NCBI GenBank assembly: GCA_030248065.1
Contig: JASAMV010008519.1
Coordinates: forward strand, 1-64,000
DNA: 64,000 bases
Reading direction: 5' to 3'
Source of the DNA: Rhynchonema sp. JSB1_4
Taxonomy: Eukaryota > Nematoda > Chromadorea > Monhysterida > Xyalidae
Part shown: positions 55,444-64,000 of the stretch, piece by piece
Position numbering within the stretch: the first letter of the stretch is position 1
Layout of the letters: every line of letters begins with the position of its first letter
Translations under genes and position numbers: made by a program
The notes under the pieces: generated by a model
Database searches by the model: none
Told to the model about the DNA's origin: nothing
Seen by the model: the letters and a program-made list of their open reading frames with translations, nothing else

Positions 55444-57087
55444 TTTTTATGCTCCACAAAAATTCGGCAAACATCCACGCTCCGAATCTGAATTCGTGTG
55501 GTTTTTCCTGAAAGTTGGCGAGGTTTAAAAAAGCGCTGTTTTTTGCTCAAGTTTGAACTTTCGGAACAATTGTATAGGACACGGGTAACTTTTCCAAAAT
55601 CAATACAGCCGAAATGAATGGGAAGAGAAATTTGAAAAAAACCAAGAACGATCAGCTGTGAACCACAGCCAAGTGGCAACAGACAGACAGCAGTGGGAAA
55701 AGTAGTGCAGGCGATAGGAACGCAGTTCGGCCAAGGGTCACACACGGAGTGGTCACATTCCACACACAATCACACGTGTTCACTTTTATGCATTGTATCT
55801 GCAGTTGAGACATCGCTGGCGTCAAATGTGTGTTGTAATTGGCGTTCAAAATTTTAGTCATATAAATACCCAATTATGATACAAGCACACTGGAAAGCAT
55901 TAACAGAGACACGCAAATAATACCTATTTACTTTGCCATCCACGAGGCTACCATTGAAATGGTGGAGCAAGATGCAGTAGAAAACCTCATTAGTCAGTGC
56001 TAATCAGTCGATACATTTGCAAGTGAGAACTGACAATTTTCAGTGACACATTCATAAATGTGCAGAAGGTCACAAAAAATTTAAACAAATGCACCGGAAA
56101 ACACTGTATACAACACAACTAAATCCCCTAACACACAAACAACTCTGAAACGACAATAAAAATCTTAAATAACTAGTTTGCATTTGCTGTTTGGGCAAAA
56201 CTGAAACCAAGATACAATATCAAATTTTCATAATATGGGCAGTCACGCATTTTGGGGAAAGCTTTGACAGTTTCAAAGACAGCTTTGACTTTTTCTCAGG
56301 CTATGGCTTAGACTCAGGCGTACTATTGGACTTAGGCTTTGGCCAAACCCTGGGCTAATCCATGCCTTCCATTGCGAAATCAAAAATTTGCGTTTTCTTT
56401 CCCTTAGGGCAACTGCCCAAGCTTTTCCCAACGTGCGACAGGCAATGGATCGCAATGTTCATGAGAATTGGATTAGAATGAAATGCTTAAACCTTACACA
56501 TGTGGGTTGCATCCCGAACGAAACATCGTGAAACAGTTGGCTTGGCCAACTTTCATGAGAAAATGGCCCGCATATATTTTACATAGGTTGGTTGAGAAAA
56601 ACAAATGATGGGCAAGACCTATTTTGATCAGACGCAAGCATAAAGTTACACAAAATAAGCCAAGATTTGATACACAGAATACAGTATATACAGACGAATT
56701 ACAACGAGATGAAAAAAGAACAACCGCAAAACAATGGAGGAGACCAGTCGAGAAAGGATTAAAAGCGACAAAGCACATTAGAAACCACAAAAACGACAAG
56801 TATAAAACAACCGTCCACCATAGTTCGAAGCTTGAGGCACCTTGGATAACATTTTTGCACAGTGCAACAGCGACTAAAATCGGTGACAATAATAATGATA
56901 TCAGGATAACAAAGACGGTATCGATGAGAACAACAGAAAGTTAAAATCAAAACCTTTTTTACAACTCAACACAATATCGTCTTTGAGAAATGCACCGAGA
57001 ATGTTGTGTAGTATATGTGGAGGTGGAGTCATAGTGTATTGAATACACGAAATTAAACTTTTTAAGTGAATAAACAAAGCTGTCTCT
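55444..57087. other. Spacer between PPM1G and the TBC gene
   Basis: Unique sequence with 5' flank of PPM1G on the left and the 3' flank of the TBC gene on the right. A degenerate CAGGCTATGGCTTAGACTCA block (56295-56345) recalls the TTAGGC arrays. No ORF with a recognisable domain. Confidence 0.45.
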
Positions 57088-60000
57088 CTACAGCGTTTTG
57101 TTTTTCATTCGCTTTTCGTTTAACTTCCATTCTTTGTAGTGACAACGCTCCAGTTCTTCTTCCGATAATTCCACCTCGCACACCTGTGAAACAATCAATA
57201 ATGCTCGATAAGATAAACGCCCATTTCTGTGAGTTGTTGACCAGATTTAGGGAAGCCATGCAGGTACTCAATTCCAAACATATACCTTCTGAACGAGAAA
57301 GTTCTCTTCGGTGATCGGTCCAGCGATGTTTTTGACGACTTCCAGCGTTGCGTGTTGGTCAGACAATCGTTTCAATTGTTCCTTCGAGCCCACACTGCCG
57401 CGCAACAGCACCAGCGCTACTTTGAACAGGACCTTGACGCCTGCGACACATTCAGTTGGTCATGAAGGGGTCAAGCGATCATTGGCATGTGCTTTAGGCG
57501 ATGACACAAATACACGCCACATTTATTTTTCAATGCCTTTATTTCTTGTCCAATATTGCAATAATTCGTTACTACAAGTGTAATTGTAATTTGCCTCTTT
57601 TTCGGAATGCGCACCTGGGTTTGTCTTTCACTGAAAAATTAATGAAACATCAAGCAAGAGGAAACGGACCTTCACAAAAGAACATGTCCCAAATCCTGAG
57701 CACGGTCGCCCAGGGCAGTGTTCGACAGTAGATACACATGAACCACTCAATTGTATACAGCACTGGGTCGATATCCTGTTGTTTCTGCAATTGTACTTGA
57801 AAATGTCCGCATTTTGCGAGAAAAAAAAGAATCAGTGAAGACACCAAACTATACAGAAAGTCATCACAAGTAACGAACTCACAAAATGTTTGTAAGTGGA
57901 CGGCGCCCGCTTTTTCAGTATTCTGTGCAATATTCTGCCGTCCATTTGTACTTGATCCTGAAAAACCAAACAATGAAATTCTGTTCGCATTAGAGTTGGT
58001 GTGCAGCCCGGCCAACACAACAGTACCGTTACGTTTACGCCTTTCCCGGTTACTTATTGGTGCACAACACAAAATAAGAGAAGCAACTCTAGTTTCATTT
58101 GATGTGGAACGTTCAAAGTTGCGGAACGAAAACAACTGACTTGCCTACAGCACTCACCAATCCAGCGCTGTAATATCCCGGCAAATATTTGTGACAGATT
58201 TGGACGAAACAGTAGAATGCGTCGCGTAAAGGCATGTGCATCAACAACATGGCAGCGACGGGGGCATGCGCTTGACAGTAGCCCTCTTCCGGGTGCAGCA
58301 CCGTGTACGCCTTCAACAGACGCATCAACTCCTCGCGACTAAAATTGAACCAAATATTTTGGGAGGCCTGACAAACTGCTACGTGCTACTAGTATTGTAT
58401 GCAGCTCTTTACTCCCAGCTTTCACTTGAAAATGGCCCAAATCAACAAACAAACGCACCCGACTCTGCCGTATCTGCTCTCTCTGGCGAACAATTCGTGT
58501 TCGGGAAATTGTCGATCGAGATCTTTCACAATATCGTCGTTCCACTGCGGGTCACCGGGGTGCGCATCGAGCTGCTGAAACATCAAAAGCAAAATCAAAA
58601 GCGTCCAGCTTCTCAATGTTTGCTTTCTAAAATGGTCAGGTTGGCAAACCAACTTGTTTTACAAAGCAAGGACAAACGACAGTCCCCAACCGAACCTCAA
58701 ACGTGTGTCTACTAGATGGATGTGTCATGTGATAGTGTGCGCCACAAAGATGGATCCAAACACGACCTCTAAGTGACGACGGAATGCCTTTACGACAGCG
58801 CTCGCGCACCTGAAAATAGCGAAAATAGTGAAAATAGCGGCAGTGCAACAAGTTACTCTGATGTTCGACAGAAGTAAAACATTTTAGATAGTGCAAAAAG
58901 GTGGCATGCCGTACCTCTGGCTTTATGCGCAAAACGTTGCCAGATCACAGATGATACACACTCTCGCACATTAGTAGGTCGCCTCAGCATTGCCAATTGC
59001 ACTACACCAGGTCCCCCAGACCAACCTTTTCATAATGTTTGCTCATAACATGTGGCCAGTTGTCCAGCATATCAAGCCATTTCTTCTCACGACGTCTCAA
59101 TGTGCTGATATCACGGGGATTCAAGCTGAAATATTTCATTGGCTAACAAAATGCGTCTCTCAATCAACCACACAACAAAGCTGCAGTCCAGTGGTGTCGT
59201 TAGGGGGGTTGGGGGGGAGGTTACCCCCTGGTATGGGGTATGGGAAATCGGCCGGGGGTATGGGAAATTTTTCACTTTTGGAACAAGCACCCCTAAGAAA
59301 TGACTTTTTGACCCAGAGAAGTACCAAAATTGGCCATTTTTCGCCTAAAAATGTCAAAAATCGCTTGCTGTCGCAAGAAAACTCTGTTTTAAGCACTTTT
59401 GGACCACTTTGTGGTACCTTTAGAAGATTTTTTGGGGTCATTTTTTTTCAAAACCCCCACCCTCGGATATGGGAAATTTTTGAGTTTTTGGAGAAACCCC
59501 CCTGGTATGGGAAATTTTTGATTTTTGGGGGTATGTATGGGAAATTTCCCGAAAATTGGGCTGGGTATGGGAAAATTTCGATTTCTCAACGACACCACTG
59601 CTGCAGTCCCCTACATTTCAACACCGTGTCAACTCTAAAAAAACAAAAGCAACGTACGAATTTTCATCAGCGACTGGCCCATGACCAAGTCCGTTTGTGC
59701 TCGTGCACGAATTGTTCGATTTTTGCGGCCTCAGAAATCCATATCGATCGATCGTATCTGCCGAAAACAGCGCGCCATTATTATTGCCCGCCGTTGCTGT
59801 TGTCGTCACGGTATCGGGCGCCTCGGCTTCATTCTCATTCGAGTTCATCTGTAATTATTGCTGCGAATATTGTGCTTCTTATAAAATTAAACATTGTTCA
59901 CTTCATCAAAATTTTTTTAGTCTTGAGTTCCCTTTGCTTACATCCCAACTCAAACACCATCAGGTTGGCCAGTAAAATTGTCGAGCGGCAACGTTCACTC

Positions 60001-60502
60001 CATCAATCACTTCTGGTTATCTGTCTGTTATCACATCTGTTATACGTTGTAAAATCTGTTGGCCTGACCAACAGATAGGTGTAATCGGCAATTTAACCGT
60101 CTGTGACATGCGTAGCGCCAGAGTGCGGCGTCTTTTGGCACTCACGGATCCATGCAACGATCTCAACGACGGATCACATAATTCCTCCTCCACTCGATTG
60201 ATAGTCATCCGCGTTGGCTGTTCAACATCACCGGTGGCGGTCGACGGCCGGGACGTGCCTTCCGTTTCGTTCAGATCAACAACTTCCACGTCGGATCGCA
60301 CTGCAAATCGGGATTCTTTGTTGACAGCAACAAAGAAACGTTACTGCGGCAAGACCAAGAAAACAAACGTCAGATATAAAACCAAGACCAACGAACCAAC
60401 GACTCTTCTTTCCACTTCAATTGTTCGATATTGGACTTGCGCGACGGTCACGCCCGGCGCAGGCTTTTCGTCTTCAAATCTGACTTTGTTGTGCTGCTCC
60501 AT
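57088..60502 (-). CDS. TBC1D10-type Rab GTPase-activating protein
   Basis: Eleven exons in phase, 483 residues: 60502-60397, 60300-60098, 59848-59658, 59125-59026, 58809-58696, 58574-58459, 58338-58158, 57957-57883, 57784-57670, 57440-57286 and 57183-57088. An unordered N-terminus of about 160 residues ends [12 protein letters not shown], the motif that precedes the domain in TBC1D10 proteins. The TBC domain follows: [15 protein letters not shown], the Arg-finger region [15 protein letters not shown], the Gln-finger [55 protein letters not shown] and [20 protein letters not shown]. Both catalytic fingers are present, so an active Rab-GAP is likely. Human relatives act on Rab27, Rab35 or Rab8-type GTPases. 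Closest to TBC1D10A/B/C together; I cannot choose. The first 5' splice site (G then GTTCGT) is chosen on phase. A MITE (59189-59600) is in an intron. Confidence 0.93.
59189..59600. mobile_element. hAT-like MITE of the GTATGGGAAAT family, 8-bp TSD
   Basis: The ends CAGTGGTGTCGTTAG and CAACGACACCACTG are flanked by perfect CTGCAGTC (59181-59188 and 59601-59608). It lies between TBC exons 4 and 3 and creates a long shadow ORF (58990-60078) across the gene. Confidence 0.92.
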
Positions 60503-60631
60503 TTAAACTGCCGTCATTTATCAAACCGAAGATGATGCAAAAACGAATGAACATGAGCCTCCCGTAGTCGTGTCACTAGAATCGACGAAAAGATCAAAAA
60601 ATACATTTCTCTACGAAAAATAAATTACATT

Positions 60632-60948
60632 CATCTATCTATTGTCAACATGTTTTGGTTTCACCTAATCGTCAACAAAAATCGACCCCAAAATGGATAT
60701 TTTGGAATGAAAATGCCTCAAAATCGGTACTTTCTACCCCAAGCAGGAAAAAAATCGCGCGCTGCGCGCGAATTTAGTACATCTAGGTGCATTTTTTTCA
60801 TTAATTTTCAACATTATTACCTACTTAGTGCGCTACAGACCAATCACTTTACTTTGATTTTTGGGTAGCCCGCCACAATCTATCTATCGTCAACACATTT
60901 CGGGTCCCAACCTATCCATCGTCAACACCCTGACCAAGTACTACACCA
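60632..60948. mobile_element. Truncated GTTGACGATAGATAGAT-family MITE
   Basis: ATCTATCTATTGTCAACA units, a CGCGCGCTGCGCGCG hairpin at 60758 and the right end CCTGACCAAGTACTACAC. The left CAGTGTAGTACTTGG end is missing. Confidence 0.75.
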
Positions 60949-60949
60949 G

Positions 60950-61282
60950 AGGTGGGACTCGAGTACGGGCAGAGTCAGTGCTATGGCCGCTTATGAGGGG
61001 GAGATACTGTACCTTGGCGCCAAAAAAGGGAGAGATGAGATGAGATACCGGGGTACTGTATCCAGAATTTTGGGGAGGGGGGAATCTTGAAATTTTGGGG
61101 GATACTATACCATACTACTTTCGGGAGAATTCAATTTTTATACGTTAAAATGTGCAGAAATCGCGCGGAGCGCGCGAATTTCGGGGCCGGTTAGTGTGGA
61201 CCGCTGACCGTAGGTTTGGGTTACGGTAGTGGGAATTATCCGCTGGCTGTAAACCGCGTGGGAGACCGCCATCGGCAACAGG
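60950..61282. repeat. Repeat mosaic with a GCGCGGAGCGCGCG hairpin, no gene
   Basis: GGGGAGATACTGTACC and GGGGATACTATACC motifs with the hairpin at about 61158 resemble the interior of a CAGTG-type MITE, but the ends were not paired. Confidence 0.5.
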
Positions 61283-61625
61283 CAGTGTAGTTCCTGGGGG
61301 GAGGGGGTCCCCCCCCTCGGGTACGTCTGTTCCCCCTCCGTGGTACGCCTGCCCCACTGTTCCCCCTCCGGGTACGTCTGCTCCCCTAATTTTTACCTAA
61401 AATCGGCAAATTTTGGCCTAAAATAGGCATTTTTAGGCATAAAATGAGTGATCCTTAGGTCAGTCAATGTCTTCAAAAATCGCCAAAATACCCTTTTTAT
61501 TGAGATTTTTTTCCTAAAAGGGGCAAAAACGAGCCAAATTTTCGACCTCAAAAATGACTTTTCTCCAAATTTGGGTCCTCCCCCCCCTTCCGGGTCCGTC
61601 CCCCCCCCTTCCCCCCAGTGCTGTG
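61283..61625. mobile_element. CAGTGTAGTTCC-family MITE, right end degraded
   Basis: The left end CAGTGTAGTTCCTGGGGGGA, then TCGGGTACGTCTGTTCCCCC arrays and the shared CAAATTTGGGTCC core. The right side dissolves into poly-C near 61620. Confidence 0.7.
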
Positions 61626-61689
61626 GCTGGGGGGGGGGGTGGGGGGTCCTCCCCAATGGTACCCTACCCGCCCCGGCCTGGTACGCTAC

Positions 61690-62113
61690 CAGTGGTGTCG
61701 TTGGGGGGGGGGGTTACCCCCCCCTAGTATCCGGTATCCGGTATCTTGATTTTTTCACCCAGGGGTATCCGGTATCCTGACTTTTGGTCCAGGGGTATCC
61801 TACCCTAAAATTTTTCCGAAAACCGTAAAAATCGCCCATTTTTACCTCTAAAATGCGCAAAATCGCTTGCTGGCGCAAACATAACCCCAAAAATGACCAT
61901 TTTTTGCGCTTCCAACACCAATTTTGCTCAATTTTCCTCTAAAAAATTGACCTTTTTTGAACAACCCCCCCTGGGTATCCGAGATTTTTTATTTTGGGGA
62001 GCAACCCCCCCCCCTGGTATCCGAGATTTTTCATTTTGGGTATCCGGTATCCGAAAATTTTGGATTTTGGGTATCCGGTATCCTGACTTTTTCATTTCCC
62101 AACGACACCACTG
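61690..62113. mobile_element. hAT-like MITE of the GGTATCC family, 8-bp TSD
   Basis: The ends CAGTGGTGTCGTTGG and CCAACGACACCACTG are flanked by perfect TACGCTAC (61682-61689 and 62114-62121). CGGTATCC arrays lie at both ends. It is inserted in a CTACCCGCCCCGCCCTGGTAC tandem repeat (61660-62200). Confidence 0.9.
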
Positions 62114-62286
62114 TACGCTACCCCCTACCTGCCCCGCTCTTGTACCCTACCCCCTACCCGCCCCGCCCTGGTACCCTACCCGCCCCGATTTTTACCCCCA
62201 AAATGCCCATTTTTCGGTCAAAAATGCCCAAATTTCGACCGAAAACCCTAAAAAGTGCAAAAAAATCTCGCGCTGCGCGCGATATA

Positions 62287-62450
62287 CCGTAAATACCTAA
62301 ATACAAGGGGCGCTCTATTAATTCACTGACCCCATTTTCAAAAAATTATTTTCGTTTCTCAGCGAGAGCGTTCCAAATCCGGTGTTATTTTCGATCGATA
62401 TTCCGAGGGGGGCTCTATTCCGGGGGGGGGCTCTATTTAGGTTTTTACGG
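62287..62450. mobile_element. A-type MITE, internally deleted, TA-flanked
   Basis: The ends CCGTAAATACCTAAATA and TATTTAGGTTTTTACGG between TA (62285-62286 and 62451-62452). Only 164 bp; it sits beside a GCGCTGCGCGCG hairpin of the host repeat. Confidence 0.82.
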
Positions 62451-62451
62451 T

Positions 62452-62794
62452 ATGCACTTTTTAGACCATAAACAAAGGCACCCGAACAAACTTGTGTTGG
62501 ACCCTACCCGCCCCGAAAAATCTGCCCCCCCCCCCTCCCCCTCCCCCCCCAAACCGGATTTCCCCCCCCCCAAAATCTACCTACTGTACGGCCGAGCTAG
62601 GGGGGGGGAGAAAATTTTTGATGTCTAAATTTTGATGAAAATGTGCTCTAAAACGCTAATTTCGCGCCCAATTTCGCGCGCATCGCGCGATTTTTCGCCT
62701 ATTTGGAGTGAAAAATATCGATTTTATTATACCATTTTGAGCCAAAGATAGCAACCTAGTGTACCAGCCGGCGGGCGGCGACCTACCTGCCTAC
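62452..62794. repeat. Fragment of the GGCGGCAACCTACC family, no gene
   Basis: CCTACTGTACGGCCGAGCTAG and a GCGCGCATCGCGCG hairpin (about 62680) match the interior of 33306-33717. Confidence 0.6.
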
Positions 62795-63198
62795 CAGTGT
62801 AGTTCCTGGGGGGAGGGGGGTCCCCCCCCTCGGGTACGTCTGTTCCCCCTCCATGGTACGCCTGCCCTACTGTTCCCCCTCCGGGTACGTCTGCTCCCCC
62901 AATTTTTACCTAAAATGGGCAAATTTTGGCCCAAAATAGGAATTTTTAGGCATAAAATGAGTGATTTTTAGGTCAATGTCGTCAAAAATCGCCAAAATAC
63001 CTTTTTTATTGAGATTTTTTTCCTAAAAGGGGCAAAAATGAGCCAAATATTCGACCTCAAAAAATGACTTTTCTCCAAATTTGGTTCCTCCCCCCCCCTT
63101 CCGGGTCCCTCCCCCCTTCCCCCCCCCCCAGGTGGGTACGTCTGTTCCCCCCTCCGAAAAAAGGGGGGTACCGCCTGTTCTCCCTCCGGACCAGGAAC
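62795..63198. mobile_element. CAGTGTAGTTCC-family MITE, right end cut by the next element
   Basis: The left end CAGTGTAGTTCCTGGGGGGA; the right terminal CCGGACCAGGAAC is broken off exactly where the next CAGTGTAG starts (63199), so the second copy seems to have inserted into the first one's terminal repeat. Confidence 0.75.
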
Positions 63199-63529
63199 CA
63201 GTGTAGTTCCTGGTCCGGAGTGGGAGATAGCGGACCCCCCGTTTTTTTCGGAGGGGGAGATAGTGTACCCCCGAGGGGGGAAGGGGGGGAAGACCCAAAT
63301 TCGGGAAAAGTCACTTTTTGAGGGAGAAAATTTGACCTATTTTTGCCCCTTTTTGGAAAAAATTTTTCATAAAAAGGGTATTTTGGCGACTTTTGAGAAC
63401 ATTGACCTGAAAATCACACATTTTAGGCCTAAAAATGCCCATTTTAGGCCTAAAAATAGCCATTTTAGGCAAAAATTGGGGGAGATAGTGTACCCGGAGG
63501 GGGAGATAGGGGGATAGTGCACCACTGTG
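63199..63529. mobile_element. CAGTGTAGTTCC-family MITE, second of a head-to-end pair
   Basis: Starts CAGTGTAGTTCCTGGTCCGG; GGGGGAGATAGTGTACCC arrays at both ends. Its right end (about GTGCACCACTG) does not carry the remaining bases of the first copy. Confidence 0.68.
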
Positions 63530-63549
63530 GCTGGGGGGGTCCCCCCAAT

Positions 63550-63967
63550 TATACTTGCGGGCCGGAAAAAAAACCGTTTTTTTTCGGAAAAAAAAACCGA
63601 AAAAAAAACGTTTTTTTTCCGAGGCCCGGAAAAATACGTTTTTATTTTTCCGGAAATTTTTCCAAGTGGCAACTTTTGGAAAAAAACCGTTTTTTTTCCA
63701 AAAATTTCCGAAATATTTTCAAAGGTTGCGAAAGGATGTTGTCAAAACCAATGTAAATCGGTGCTAAACAGTTCAAAATGAGCACTTTTTAATCTCCAGG
63801 TGCATTTTTAGCCTGTTTCAGACCATTTCCAGACGAAATTTTCTCCAAAATAGGCGTTTTTGGACCGTTTTAAGTACTGGAAAAATATTTGGAAAAAAAC
63901 GGTTTTTTTTCCGGAAAAAAACGGTTTTTTTCCAAAAATATATTTTGCGGAAAAATACGCAAGTATA
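63550..63967. mobile_element. hAT-like MITE of the TATACTTGCG family, 8-bp TSD
   Basis: The ends TATACTTGCGG and CGCAAGTATA are flanked by CCCCCAAT (63542-63549 and 63968-63975). The interior is built of AAAACCGTTTTTT palindromes and a GATGTTGTCAAAACCAATGT core shared with 49970-50345. Confidence 0.88.
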
Positions 63968-64000
63968 CCCCCAATGGTACCCTACCCGCCCCGGCCTGGT

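Noticed and set aside
58990..60078. Longest single ORF in the window (362 codons, plus strand)
   Set aside because: It runs antisense to TBC1D10-type exons and through the MITE at 59189-59600; its middle is transposon sequence and it has no domain.

Overview
This is a window of eukaryotic, almost certainly invertebrate animal, nuclear DNA. Every recognisable gene is split by GT-AG introns (one GC-AG) with matching phases, and the proteins are animal ones. Degenerate arrays of TTAGGC, the telomere repeat of nematodes, sit in two interspersed elements, and several genes have a polypyrimidine-AG just upstream of the ATG, as trans-spliced genes do. A nematode is therefore my best guess, but it is inference.

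Genes from left to right: the N-terminal exons of a cytochrome b561 (minus, 361-1904, continuing off the left edge); PPP4C-type protein phosphatase 4 catalytic subunit (plus, 16643-19505); a c-Myc-binding protein (MYCBP/AMY-1) homologue (plus, 20446-21155); mitochondrial monothiol glutaredoxin GLRX5 (plus, 21703-23053); the nucleolar-type RNA helicase DDX24 (minus, 24260-29817); a secreted protein with two C-type lectin domains (plus, 36334-37885); the two 3' exons of a PAN/apple-like protein (plus, 38360-39875); a rearranged inverted duplication with exon-like remnants (about 40.3-42.7 kb); PPM1G-type PP2C phosphatase (minus, about 45.4-55.4 kb, about 19 exons); and a TBC1D10-type Rab-GAP (minus, 57088-60502). 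They are housekeeping and secreted proteins with no shared pathway and no operon. PPP4C, MYCBP and GLRX5 lie head to tail on one strand, and GLRX5 and DDX24 converge.

Everything else is dominated by short non-autonomous DNA transposons, and no intact transposase is visible. I could pair ends and target-site duplications for three classes. (1) About 19 elements have 8-bp duplications (hAT-like) and belong to about ten families. Most begin CAGTG, CAGGG or TAGGGTTAG. Most carry a family-specific 8-20 bp motif repeated in clusters at both ends, then runs of G or C, then a core with CAAAAATGGC-type repeats and often a GCGCGC hairpin. (2) Elements flanked by TA. (3) Long foldbacks flanked by TTAA (piggyBac-like). 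They nest up to four deep (13.5-15.8 kb) and fill introns, a 3' UTR and one exon edge. Three 5'-truncated non-LTR retrotransposon tails are also present.

The strongest candidate for something undescribed is class 1: many families with different ends but one shared architecture. No tRNA, rRNA or CRISPR array was recognised.
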